A stretch of DNA of 64,000 nucleotides from Deltaproteobacteria bacterium RIFCSPHIGHO2_02_FULL_40_28 (GTDB taxonomy: Bacteria; UBA10199; 2-12-FULL-40-28). The position numbers and the translations under genes are program-made. Below the pieces are notes generated by a model. That model was not told the origin of the DNA, did no database searches, and saw nothing but the letters and a program-made list of their open reading frames with translations. Location: NCBI GenBank assembly GCA_001798135.1, contig MGRJ01000004.1:1-64000 (forward strand), given 5' to 3'. This document shows, piece after piece, positions 56,304 to 64,000 of this stretch (the stretch's first letter is position 1; every line of letters begins with the position of its first letter).

Positions 56304-57388
56304 GTTTTACGCTCAAATTCTTTGAGATACTTGGATAATAATTGTGTTAAAGGTTCAAATTGTTTTTGCCTCTCTAAAGCCTCAGAGACATAGGCGAGAG
56401 AGTTAGATATATAAGGTAAAAATTTAGGATTTTTTTTCACTGTGTTAATGTATTGAAAACGCCCTGCATCTTTTAATTTTCTTTGGATGGTAATTAAATC
56501 AAAATCGTCCGAAAGTTCTTTCGTGGCTTCTAAGTAGGGATGATTTTGAGGAAGAAGTTTTACATAGTATGCCATTAATTCTTTTCGCTCTATTAAGTTC
56601 AAATGAATGTAAGAATCTCTCAAAAGAGCCACAAGATCGTAGGCTAATGGGCCTTTTAAGGCATCTTGAAAATCAATCATGACCCACCGATACTGATAGA
56701 GCATTAAATTTCGGCTTTGAAAATCACGATGGGTAAACCCATAGGGCATTTTTGAAATTTTTTTACAAATTTTTTCTCCAAAATTTTCTAGTTGTTTTTT
56801 TTCATTTCCAGGAAGTGTAAGTTTTAAACGATCTTCAAGGCCATACTCGATAAAATGATTAAACTCCCAAAATAAAAGATTAAAATCAAATTGGCGATTA
56901 AAGGCAATGCAGTTTTTATCATTTTTTTGCATGTCATTCCCGCGGAAGCGGGAATCCATTTTCAGTGTTGTTTTCGATTGAAGAGCTACCAAAAGCTCAA
57001 GAACTTGCCTGTAAAAAAGAAGTTTCATAGCAGGGGTGGCTGCTTCAATCATTTTTTCTAGGGTTTTATCCCCCAAATCTTCCAAAACCATGAGACCGTC
57101 TTTTTCTGAATAAGCCAAAACTTTGGGTACAGGTAATGTAAGAGAAGCTAGATATTTTTGAATATTTAGAAAAGGAAGTTCAATAATAGGTTTATCTGTT
57201 TTGGTAATTTCTTCAGCCTTTGAAGAGGCTCCTGCTGGCAATTTCATGATAATCAAGGTTTTCCCGTCGGGATAAACAAGTCTAAAATATTCCCTAAGGC
57301 TTGCCTCTCCGAAAAGTTTATTCAAAGTATAGCCAGTAGATGGAAATGAAGTTTTTTCTAGAAGAGATTGAAGTATTATCTCAGTCAT
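56300..57388 (-). CDS. amgK: Phosphotransferase (APH family), AmgK-like
   Basis: A 362-residue kinase-like protein of the aminoglycoside phosphotransferase fold. Motifs: MVLEDLGDKTL, the catalytic FTHRDFQSRNL (HxDxxxxN) and MIDFQDALKGPLAYDL. With MurU next door it is likely AmgK, which phosphorylates MurNAc and GlcNAc at the anomeric carbon. A family-A half repeat (56933-56959) is read in frame as DSRFRGND in a loop near residue 145, apparently tolerated. N-terminal length is otherwise normal. Confidence 0.82.
   Translation of the reverse strand: MTEIILQSLLEKTSFPSTGYTLNKLFGEASLREYFRLVYPDGKTLIIMKLPAGASSKAEEITKTDKPIIELPFLNIQKYLASLTLPVPKVLAYSEKDGLMVLEDLGDKTLEKMIEAATPAMKLLFYRQVLELLVALQSKTTLKMDSRFRGNDMQKNDKNCIAFNRQFDFNLLFWEFNHFIEYGLEDRLKLTLPGNEKKQLENFGEKICKKISKMPYGFTHRDFQSRNLMLYQYRWVMIDFQDALKGPLAYDLVALLRDSYIHLNLIERKELMAYYVKLLPQNHPYLEATKELSDDFDLITIQRKLKDAGRFQYINTVKKNPKFLPYISNSLAYVSEALERQKQFEPLTQLLSKYLKEFERKT
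56933..56959 (-). repeat. In-frame half repeat, family A, in the amgK-like gene
   Basis: GTCATTCCCGCGGAAGCGGG, the outer half of a family-A element, read on the minus strand as DSRFRGND. Only one arm pair is present, with no second arm nearby. Confidence 0.87.
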
Positions 57389-57394
57389 AAATTT

Positions 57395-57452
57395 GTCATC
57401 GCGAGCGACCCTGAGCGTGCAGCTTTGGTGCGCGTGGCGATCTTACAATGAC
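57395..57452. repeat. Repeat, family B variant
   Basis: GTCATCGCGAGCGACC...GTGGCGATC...CAATGAC, a short form of family B, in the gap before the amgK-like gene. It contains a CCCTGAGCGTGCAG part. Confidence 0.7.
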
Positions 57453-57478
57453 CTGAGTTTTACTTCAAAGTTGAATTT

Positions 57479-58132
57479 TTACAACGAGATTCTTTCTAGT
57501 TTTTGTTGCTGACCTAAGTGATAAAAAAGGCGGATTTCTTGGATGAATTCGGTGAGATCTTGTTTTTCTTGGAAGGTTTTTTGTAAGTTGTAACAATAAC
57601 GTGAAGCTAGCGATGAAGCAGTAGAATAACGCCCAATTTGTTCTTCTGTGAGTTTATCAAGTAAATGAAAATCGTCAAAGAGGGCTCTAAAAAGTTGTTG
57701 TACGTAAACTGGATTTTTATCGGAGCGAAGAAAAAAATAAAGCATCAGAAATTTATCAATTTCGGCCTGTAGTTCCATTTCAAGTTGAGTGATATTGCGT
57801 TTTTGTTGGGCTTTCCATAGATAGTAAACAAAATGCGAAACCCCTTCGATCATAATACAAAAATCAGAAAAATTTGTATCATTAATGGATTCAAAGGGAT
57901 TATGAGCCGAAAGATTGTCTATCAGTGTGTGATCTAAAAAAAGAGCAACTTCTACTGTGTCTTGTTCTTCTGATCTTCTCACTAAAAATAATTCTTTGGG
58001 GATGGTTGTTTGTGCTGGGGTATTAATGTAGGAGAGAGCTTCATTTTTGTTAATGAGGTAATCTCCCACCTTTTGTTCTAGACCAATGCCATAGAGGCAT
58101 TCCAGTTGGGTTTGTACTTGGTTAGCAATCAT
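57479..58132 (-). CDS. Unknown protein, 217 residues
   Basis: Mostly helical by composition, no signal peptide or membrane segment, no known motif. It has a hydrophobic VSHFVYYLWKAQQKR segment around residue 95-110. It overlaps the upstream gene by four bases, so the two are translationally coupled and probably work together. Confidence 0.72.
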   Translation of the reverse strand: MIANQVQTQLECLYGIGLEQKVGDYLINKNEALSYINTPAQTTIPKELFLVRRSEEQDTVEVALFLDHTLIDNLSAHNPFESINDTNFSDFCIMIEGVSHFVYYLWKAQQKRNITQLEMELQAEIDKFLMLYFFLRSDKNPVYVQQLFRALFDDFHLLDKLTEEQIGRYSTASSLASRYCYNLQKTFQEKQDLTEFIQEIRLFYHLGQQQKLERISL

Positions 58133-58743
58133 TGTTCTAATAGCCCTTTCAAAAGTTCATTAGGAATAAGCCCCTGGCTCATAAGTCGTTTTTTATCTTT
58201 ATCGGTTCCTAATGTGAGCCAACGTTCATACACTTTAAGTAAATTTTGATCTGCTTTTAAATGGGTTTCGTCAGCTATCCCCGAAATCACTTCAACCAAA
58301 GGAATAAATTTTTCAGCTAATTCATGAAAAAGAGGTTTAATCCCCTTAGAAAAAGGGGTTGTCATTAAATGGGAAAGTGAAGCATAGGCATAGTTTCCCA
58401 TTTTGATATAATAATCAAGGTTGATCATTTTTTTAAAAAGACTGTCTGAAAAAAACCCGGATATGTAGAGTGAAACATCTCCCATCTTTTTTAAGATGGG
58501 TACTTGTTGGGAAGGAAGGATGTGGGCATTTAAAAGCATTTCAACCAAGGCAATATCTTTTACCTCTCCATTTTCACTGCGATCATAAAGTTTATCTGTG
58601 GTGGAAAAATGAATGAGAAGATTAACAAGGTAGAATTCAACATCCTGACTCAAATTGAGATGTAAATGTCTTAAGCTCCCATGCACGCGGTCACGAAAAA
58701 ATTCGCCTAAGGACTGTTCATTTAAACTAGTAGAGTCAACCAT
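58129..58743 (-). CDS. Unknown protein, 204 residues
   Basis: Mostly helical, without signal peptide. It starts with SLNEQSLGEFFRDRVHGSL and has ISGFFSDSLFKKMINLDYYIKMG in the middle. I recognise no family. It is the first gene of a pair with the 217-residue protein, upstream of a repeat and the amgK-like gene. Function unknown. Confidence 0.72.
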   Translation of the reverse strand: MVDSTSLNEQSLGEFFRDRVHGSLRHLHLNLSQDVEFYLVNLLIHFSTTDKLYDRSENGEVKDIALVEMLLNAHILPSQQVPILKKMGDVSLYISGFFSDSLFKKMINLDYYIKMGNYAYASLSHLMTTPFSKGIKPLFHELAEKFIPLVEVISGIADETHLKADQNLLKVYERWLTLGTDKDKKRLMSQGLIPNELLKGLLEQ

Positions 58744-58831
58744 CTGAACTCCCTATAGTTTTAATTGTAGCATTTATTGAAAAGGGGGCCCAAGCAAAAA
58801 GACACATCAAAATGACGCAGGAAGACAAAGG

Positions 58832-59827
58832 TTATTTTTGAAATAATTTACGATACGAACTCAAAAAAACACTTAATCCAACAAGTCCTTTCCAGGTTAA
58901 GTTGGCAAAAACCCAAGCAAGGCTTCCTACGAGGATAATTTCTGAGGCTTGAAGGGCGCCAGTTTCAAGCCAGGGGCTTGTAAGATGGTTTTTATAAAAC
59001 TCCACACAGAGAAGCTGTACAGTACCAAGACCAGCTGGTGTTATAGGCAGGGTGCCAGCCATTAAAATAATGGGAGTGGTGGCAATCAAGATTCCCAAGG
59101 GAATGCGGGCCCCAAAGACCAAGAGTGGAAATGAAAAAGAAAGGACTACGAAAAAAATGCAAGGAATACGGAGTAAAAAAATTTTGATGTAATCACTTGG
59201 TTTGGCTTGCCTAAAGGCAAAGAAGATTGGATTTTCTACAATCCATCGGATGATTTTTTTTTGAGTCCATTTTGCCATGATTGGTTTTTTTACAAGCTGC
59301 CAAGCTCCCGCCCAAAGAAAAAAAGAACCTAAGAGAGCTCCTCCCATTCCAAGGACAGCACTTTGGATGGGATAATGGCCTAGTGTGGGGTTAAAAATCA
59401 GGACCGAAATAAAGGCTAAAAAAGTTAAAGCAATCAGATCAGCGGCACTTAAAAAAGCAACGCTGCCTAAGGTTTTAAAAAAAGGGGCTCCATGGGTTTT
59501 TTTCAAGAAACCAGCCATAGAAGCTTGTGCTAGATTGTAGTTAAGAGGCATTAAAAAATAAGTGCCCGCTCGTAAAAGGAGAGATTCTTTATAAGAAATG
59601 GGATGTGCAAAGCGGCTGATAACCCAAGCAAGGCCTAAGGAATCCAAGAAAAATAAAATCAAAAAATAAGTGATCGAAAGGAAGAAAAAAAGTAACCAAT
59701 TGGCTTTTTGAAAACTAATCCATATGGTAGCTGGAGGAACTTGTTTAAAGAGTAAGTACAAGATCAGCACTGCAATGATCCAAGGGGAAATTTTAGAAGC
59801 CCATTTTTTCATGTTGATGCTGCTCAT
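58832..59827 (-). CDS. LPG synthase-type integral membrane protein
   Basis: A polytopic protein of the UPF0104 / lysylphosphatidylglycerol synthase transmembrane family, about 331 residues with eight or so membrane segments. The LPITPAGLGTVQLL segment near the C-terminus is the family's conserved PGGLG-like loop. The frame extends to 59992 but overlaps the divergent valS start, so I choose 59827 (an ATG at 59812, MKKWASK, is also good). Role in lipid transfer or flippase is unproven here. Confidence 0.8.
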   Translation of the reverse strand: MSSINMKKWASKISPWIIAVLILYLLFKQVPPATIWISFQKANWLLFFFLSITYFLILFFLDSLGLAWVISRFAHPISYKESLLLRAGTYFLMPLNYNLAQASMAGFLKKTHGAPFFKTLGSVAFLSAADLIALTFLAFISVLIFNPTLGHYPIQSAVLGMGGALLGSFFLWAGAWQLVKKPIMAKWTQKKIIRWIVENPIFFAFRQAKPSDYIKIFLLRIPCIFFVVLSFSFPLLVFGARIPLGILIATTPIILMAGTLPITPAGLGTVQLLCVEFYKNHLTSPWLETGALQASEIILVGSLAWVFANLTWKGLVGLSVFLSSYRKLFQK

Positions 59828-59850
59828 ATCCTGGGATAGAAAAAAAGTAC

Positions 59851-62487
59851 ATGCAGAAAAAAGAACTTTCAACCATTTATGAACCCCATGCAGTTGAAGA
59901 CCGCTGGATTGATTTTTGGTTAAAAAATAAAATTTTTTCAAAAGATCAAAATCGAAAAGGTGCAAAGCCTTTTGCTGTGGTGATTCCTCCACCTAACGTC
60001 ACTGGTTGCCTGCACATGGGGCATGCCTTAAATTCTACTCTTCAAGATTGTTTGGTGCGTTACCATCGCATGTGTGGAGATGATGTTTTGTGGGTTGTAG
60101 GAACCGATCATGCAGGGATTGCCACGCAAAACGTGGTGGAACGTCAGTTAGTGGCTGAAGGTAAAAACCGTTTTGAATTAGGGCGCGAAAAATTTGTAGA
60201 GCGTGTGTGGAAGTGGAAGGGTGAATCGGGGGGAACTATCATTAGCCAGTTAAAACGCCTGGGGGCAAGCTGTGATTATGACAACGAGCGTTTTACCATG
60301 GACGAGGGACTATCTGCAGCGGTACGCAAAGTTTTTGTACAACTTTACAATGAAAAATTAATTTATCGAGGAGAGCGCCTTATTAACTGGTGCCCGCGTT
60401 GTCATACAGCACTTTCCGATTTGGAAGTTGAGCACGAAACCAAAAAAGCTTCGCTATGGTTAATTAAATATCCCCTGGGGGTTGAATTTCTCGTTGTTGC
60501 CACCACCAGGCCCGAAACTCTTTTTGGTGATGAGGCTGTGGCAGTTCATCCGGATGATGAACGTTATAAAAATTGGATAGGAAAAAAGGTGGAGCTTCCT
60601 CTTACTGGCCGGAGTATTCCTGTGATTGCCGATGATTATGTTGAGCGCGAATTTGGAAGTGGAGTTGTTAAAATTACCCCAGCCCATGATTTTAATGACT
60701 ACATTGTGGGGCAAAGGCACAAACTCAAACTCAATAATATTTTTGATGAGTCGGCTATTTTAAATAAAAGTGTCCCCCAGGATTTTCAAGGATTAGAACG
60801 TTTTAAGGCTCGTAAAAAAGTTTTAGAAAAATTAACAGAAGCTGGTCTTTTAGTTGAAGAAAAAGAACATCAAAGTGCTGTGGGGCATTGTTATCGCTGT
60901 AGAACCATTGTGGAGCCTTATTTATCCAAACAGTGGTTTGTAAACACCAAACCACTTGCGGATAAAGCAATTGCTGCTGTTAAAAAAGGTGAAACAAAAT
61001 TTATTCCAGAGCATTGGGAAAAAACTTATTTTAACTGGATGGAAAATATCCAGGATTGGTGTATATCACGCCAAATCTGGTGGGGGCATGTGATACCAGC
61101 GTGGTATTGTGAGAAATGTCCTCCCATTATTTCTGAAACTCCGCCAAAAAAATGTCCCAATTGTGGTGGAACCAATCTTACCCAAGATACCGATGTTTTA
61201 GATACCTGGTTTTCTTCTGCTCTCTGGCCCTTTTCTACCTTGGGTTGGCCAGATAAAACTGAAGAACTCAAAAAATATTATCCCACCTCTGTTTTAGTTA
61301 CAGCCTTCGATATTATTTTCTTTTGGGTAGCCAGAATGATGATGATGGGAATTCATTTCATGAAAGAAGTTCCCTTTAAGGATGTGCACATCCATGCACT
61401 GGTGCGTGATCCCTTGGGACAAAAAATGAGTAAATCGAAGGGAAACGTGGTGGATCCGTTAGTGATGATGCACAAGTATGGAACCGATGCTTTTCGTTTT
61501 ACCTTGGCAGCCTTTGCAGCTCAAGGGCGGGATATTAAGCTGGATGAAGCGCGTATTGAGGGGTATCGCAATTTTTGCAACAAAATTTGGAATGCTTCTC
61601 GTTTTGCCATGATGACAGCCAATCAATTTCGAGAAAACAAGCCCATTCAAAAACCAAATCCCTCCCATCGTGTAAACCAGTGGATTTTAACTCGTCTTTC
61701 TCAATCTATTAGCCAAGTAAAAGAGGGGATTGAAAATTATCAATTTAATCATGCAGCAAGTGAGCTCTACACTTTTTTTTGGAACTCTTTTTGTGATTGG
61801 TATTTAGAACTTACCAAGGATATCTACAAACAAGGAAGCGAGGGTGATAAAATTGAGACAGCCCAAACTACTTTTTTTGTTTTGGATTGTGCCATGCGCC
61901 TGATGCACCCTTTTATTCCCTTTATTACCGAGGAAATTTGGCAAATGTTGGAGGATAGAAGTGAGCACTCTATTTCCCAAGCTTCTTTTCCTCAGAGTTT
62001 TTCAATTGAAACTTATCAAAAATCAAATCAGGAAATTGAACTTTTAACGGGGGTTATTTCAGCTATTAGGGCCATCAGGCAAGAAACGGGTGTTTCTTTG
62101 TCTGCTGAAGTGGATATCAAAATTCAAGCTCCAAAAAAAGATCATCATCTCTACGAAGACATTCGCCCCATGATGAAAAGCTTGGGAAAAGTAAAAGATT
62201 TTACTTTTGTTTCAAGCGATCCTCCCGAGCCTTCTGCTGTAGCACAAGCAGGGGATCATATTGTTTTTGTTCCCTTTCAGGGATTGATTGATGCAACAAA
62301 AGAAAAACAAAGATTGGATAAAAAATTTTCTAAAATTCAAAAAGAAAAAGAAGGAATTAAAAAACAACTGGAGAGTTCTGATTTTCAAAAAAATGCTCCT
62401 GAAGAACTGGTGGTTGAAAAACATGGGCAATTAGCACGTGTGGTGGGTGAGGAAGAATTAATTACCAGGGCCTTGAAGATGTTATGA
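59851..62487 (+). CDS. valS: Valyl-tRNA synthetase
   Basis: Class I aminoacyl-tRNA synthetase. The HIGH motif is HMGH at residues 55-58 after PPPNVTGCL, the editing domain has TTRPETLFGDEAVAV, KMSKS is at 525-529, and a C-terminal coiled coil (FSKIQKEKEGIKKQLE) closes the protein. Residues 350-450 hold the cysteine pairs CYRC, CEKC and CPNC, probably zinc sites. 878 residues is a normal length. nadC overlaps by four bases. Confidence 0.97.
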   Translation: MQKKELSTIYEPHAVEDRWIDFWLKNKIFSKDQNRKGAKPFAVVIPPPNVTGCLHMGHALNSTLQDCLVRYHRMCGDDVLWVVGTDHAGIATQNVVERQLVAEGKNRFELGREKFVERVWKWKGESGGTIISQLKRLGASCDYDNERFTMDEGLSAAVRKVFVQLYNEKLIYRGERLINWCPRCHTALSDLEVEHETKKASLWLIKYPLGVEFLVVATTRPETLFGDEAVAVHPDDERYKNWIGKKVELPLTGRSIPVIADDYVEREFGSGVVKITPAHDFNDYIVGQRHKLKLNNIFDESAILNKSVPQDFQGLERFKARKKVLEKLTEAGLLVEEKEHQSAVGHCYRCRTIVEPYLSKQWFVNTKPLADKAIAAVKKGETKFIPEHWEKTYFNWMENIQDWCISRQIWWGHVIPAWYCEKCPPIISETPPKKCPNCGGTNLTQDTDVLDTWFSSALWPFSTLGWPDKTEELKKYYPTSVLVTAFDIIFFWVARMMMMGIHFMKEVPFKDVHIHALVRDPLGQKMSKSKGNVVDPLVMMHKYGTDAFRFTLAAFAAQGRDIKLDEARIEGYRNFCNKIWNASRFAMMTANQFRENKPIQKPNPSHRVNQWILTRLSQSISQVKEGIENYQFNHAASELYTFFWNSFCDWYLELTKDIYKQGSEGDKIETAQTTFFVLDCAMRLMHPFIPFITEEIWQMLEDRSEHSISQASFPQSFSIETYQKSNQEIELLTGVISAIRAIRQETGVSLSAEVDIKIQAPKKDHHLYEDIRPMMKSLGKVKDFTFVSSDPPEPSAVAQAGDHIVFVPFQGLIDATKEKQRLDKKFSKIQKEKEGIKKQLESSDFQKNAPEELVVEKHGQLARVVGEEELITRALKML

Positions 62488-63383
62488 CAACGCTTAATCA
62501 AATTATTTCGGAAGCCCTCAAAGAAGATATTCCCCAAGGCGATATTACAAGTTTGGCCATCTTTGGTTGCAAAGCTGCAAAAGCCCATGGAGTTTTTATA
62601 GCCAAACAAAATTTTATTCTTTCGGGTGTAGATGTGGCTGAAATGGTTTTTAAAACAATCTCACCACACATTCGTTTTCATGCTTTCAAAAAAAATGGAT
62701 CAAGGGTTTTTAAGGGGCAAAAAATAGCCACTGTGAGTGGCCCTGTGGATTTATTGTTAAAAGGCGAACGAGTTGCTCTTAATTTTTTACAACAACTCTC
62801 GGGAGTAGCAACCCTTACACGGCAATTTGTAGATGCCATTAAACCTTACAAGGCGCATATCATGGATACACGTAAAACCATCCCGGGCTTGCGTTTACTT
62901 CAAAAGAAGGCAGTAAGACATGGGGGAGGGGTTAATCATCGCATGAGTTTATCGGATATGTACCTCATTAAAGATAATCACATTGCTGCTGCGGGAAGCT
63001 TAAAATTGGCTATTCAAAAAGTAAAACAACATGGGAAACACACCCTCTCCCCAGCCCTCCCCCCTCAAGGGGGAGGGGTGAAGCGACGTTTAATTGAAGT
63101 AGAAGCCGATACTTTGGCCCAAGTGCGTGAGGCCCTCGTTGAGGGTGTTGATATGATTTTGCTTGATAACATGACGCCTGCTCAAATTAAAAAGGTGGTT
63201 CAAATCATTGCAGGCATGGCACTACCAGTAGGGGCACGGCGCGCCGTGCCCCTACTTGAGGTTTCTGGTGGAGTGAATTTAAAAAATGTGCGAAAGTTTG
63301 CATCAACGGGAGTGGCCCGTATTTCCATTGGAGCCCTTACCCATTCTGCTTCTGCAGTAGATATCAGTTTGGATATTGAGTAA
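62484..63383 (+). CDS. nadC: Quinolinate phosphoribosyltransferase with two repeat inserts
   Basis: NadC makes nicotinate mononucleotide from quinolinate. The core is intact: DTRKTIPGLRLLQKKAVRHG, VNHRMSLSDMYLIKDNHI, IEVEADTL, DMILLDNM and SGGVNLKNV. Two stretches do not belong to the family: one between QHGKH and RRLIEVE (63041-63080, family-C repeat) and one before LEVSGGV (63228-63255, family-D palindrome, VGARRAVPL). Together they lengthen the protein to 299 residues, about 20 more than usual. Both lie in surface loops between core strands, so the enzyme may remain active. It is coupled to valS by ATGA. Confidence 0.93.
   Translation: MTTLNQIISEALKEDIPQGDITSLAIFGCKAAKAHGVFIAKQNFILSGVDVAEMVFKTISPHIRFHAFKKNGSRVFKGQKIATVSGPVDLLLKGERVALNFLQQLSGVATLTRQFVDAIKPYKAHIMDTRKTIPGLRLLQKKAVRHGGGVNHRMSLSDMYLIKDNHIAAAGSLKLAIQKVKQHGKHTLSPALPPQGGGVKRRLIEVEADTLAQVREALVEGVDMILLDNMTPAQIKKVVQIIAGMALPVGARRAVPLLEVSGGVNLKNVRKFASTGVARISIGALTHSASAVDISLDIE
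63041..63080 (+). repeat. In-frame repeat, family C, in nadC
   Basis: CACCCTCTCCCCAGCCCTCC with a CAAGGGGGAGGGGTG arm; read TLSPALPPQGGGV. Confidence 0.85.
63228..63255 (+). repeat. In-frame palindrome, family D, in nadC
   Basis: GTAGGGGCACGGCGCGCCGT plus GCCCCTAC, a perfect inverted repeat, identical in type to 10171-10193 and the second half of 13844-13914. Read VGARRAVPL. Confidence 0.92.
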
Positions 63384-63423
63384 ATTCATAGATGGCTATT
63401 TTTAAGTCAACTATAAAACAGAC

Positions 63424-63456
63424 TTGACTATTTTATACTTGGCTATATAATAGCCA
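63424..63456 (+). promoter_or_regulatory. Promoter with palindrome before the second DUF4143 ATPase
   Basis: TTGACT (63424-63429), 16 bases, TATAAT (63446-63451). A palindrome TGGCTAT (63440-63446) / ATAGCCA (63450-63456) covers the -10. The start codon at 63458 is 6 bases from the -10 end, so the message is probably leaderless. The half site ATGGCTAT also appears at about 63391. Confidence 0.75.
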
Positions 63457-63457
63457 T

Positions 63458-64000
63458 ATGCGGTATTTAGAAACTTATCTCATTTCCGATCTTCAAAAAA
63501 AGATGGTTTTTCTTGGAGGTCCCCGTCAAGTTGGGAAAACAACCTTGGCGCAAACCCTTTTAAAAAAGGGTAATGGTGGGGCTTATTTTAATTGGGATGA
63601 TGATGAAGACCGACGAAAAATTTTAGGACGCCGATGGTCTGAAGATAAAAAATTGTTGGTTTTTGATGAAATTCACAAATTTCCCAGATGGAAAAATTGG
63701 CTCAAAGGTCTTTATGATACTCAAAAAGAAAATCATAAAATTTTGGTCACAGGCAGTGCTCGTTTAGATGTGTATCGGCGTGGTGGTGATTCTTTGATGG
63801 GGCGGTATCATTATTGGCGCCTGCATCCTTTTACACTTTCCGAAATTCCAAATTCCATAAAGCCAATAGAAGCCTTAAAACGTTTGATGACAGTGGGAGG
63901 ATTTCCAGAGCCTTTTTTGTTGGGCCACGAAACCCAAGCCAGAAGATGGCGCAAGGAAAGGTACGATCGCATTCTTCGCGATGATGTAAGGGATTTAGAA
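63458..64000 (+). CDS. AAA ATPase, DUF4143 family, cut by window end
   Basis: The first 181 residues of a protein of the same family as the gene at 36526, continuing past the edge without a stop. Walker A is GGPRQVGKTTL, Walker B is LLVFDEIHKFPRW, sensor-1 is ILVTGSARLDV, followed by GRYHYWRLHPFTLSE and GGFPEPFL, typical of this family. The promoter just upstream carries an operator-like palindrome. These ATPases are usually single genes and their role is not settled. Confidence 0.88.
   Translation, partial: MRYLETYLISDLQKKMVFLGGPRQVGKTTLAQTLLKKGNGGAYFNWDDDEDRRKILGRRWSEDKKLLVFDEIHKFPRWKNWLKGLYDTQKENHKILVTGSARLDVYRRGGDSLMGRYHYWRLHPFTLSEIPNSIKPIEALKRLMTVGGFPEPFLLGHETQARRWRKERYDRILRDDVRDLE

Overview
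The window looks like a chromosomal segment of an uncultured, AT-rich, Gram-negative bacterium of deltaproteobacterial type. Reasons: a Tol system (tolQ, tolR, a tolA-like gene, tolB), lipoprotein and Sec signal peptides, promoter motifs fitting sigma-54 with IHF, a Myxococcus-type cysteine-rich repeat, and a bacterial DNA topoisomerase VI. I cannot name the lineage from sequence alone; a candidate phylum split from the old Deltaproteobacteria (for example UBA10199-like) is a guess.

Layout. 1-2890: accessory region with a small unknown gene, a HigB/HigA and a BrnT/CopG toxin-antitoxin pair. 2891-19615: one uninterrupted 5574-residue reading frame with an HExxH peptidase-like region, a complete PP2C phosphatase domain, a HopA1-like region, HEAT-like blocks, about ten FHA-like beta modules and a C-terminal Cys/His/Asp region. 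19639-22011: a convergent unknown 790-residue protein. 22251-26394: nadD, nadK, a transglutaminase-like secreted protein, membrane proteins, a dolichol/phytol kinase-like protein and sixA. 26657-33002: a frameshifted gene, an FG-GAP secreted protein and topoisomerase VI B and A. 33550-36441: a 963-residue protein with two putative peptidoglycan-cleaving regions. 36526-43020: a DUF4143 ATPase, an EEP phosphatase, thiD and an incomplete peptide transporter. 43021-49818: argH-lysA-dapF-dapA-dapB-TPR lipoprotein, a lysine/diaminopimelate and arginine cluster. 50045-51286: a JAMM-like protein. 51290-57388: amgK/murU-like genes, tolQRAB and a Ppx/GppA gene. 57479-64000: two unknown proteins, an LPG-synthase-type membrane protein, valS, nadC and a second DUF4143 ATPase cut by the window end.

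Two patterns cross the window. First, five unrelated-looking accessory genes (starts 614, 2891, 27896, 33550, 50045) each have a -24/-12 sigma-54-type motif pointing at them. Three of these also have an IHF-like site ending 24-25 bases before the -24 element. I infer a coordinated regulon of large surface or secreted effector-like proteins; this is the best candidate for an undescribed system.

Second, several families of short palindromic repeats occur between genes and, unusually, inside genes in open frame. They interrupt or extend the giant protein, nadC, an amgK-like kinase, the 790-residue protein and the signal-peptide region of the transglutaminase-like protein. In most coding copies of the commonest family the frame read is GTA-GGG-GC (Val-Gly-Ala), which avoids the TAG that another frame would expose.

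All assignments come from reading motifs and order by eye; no database search was possible.
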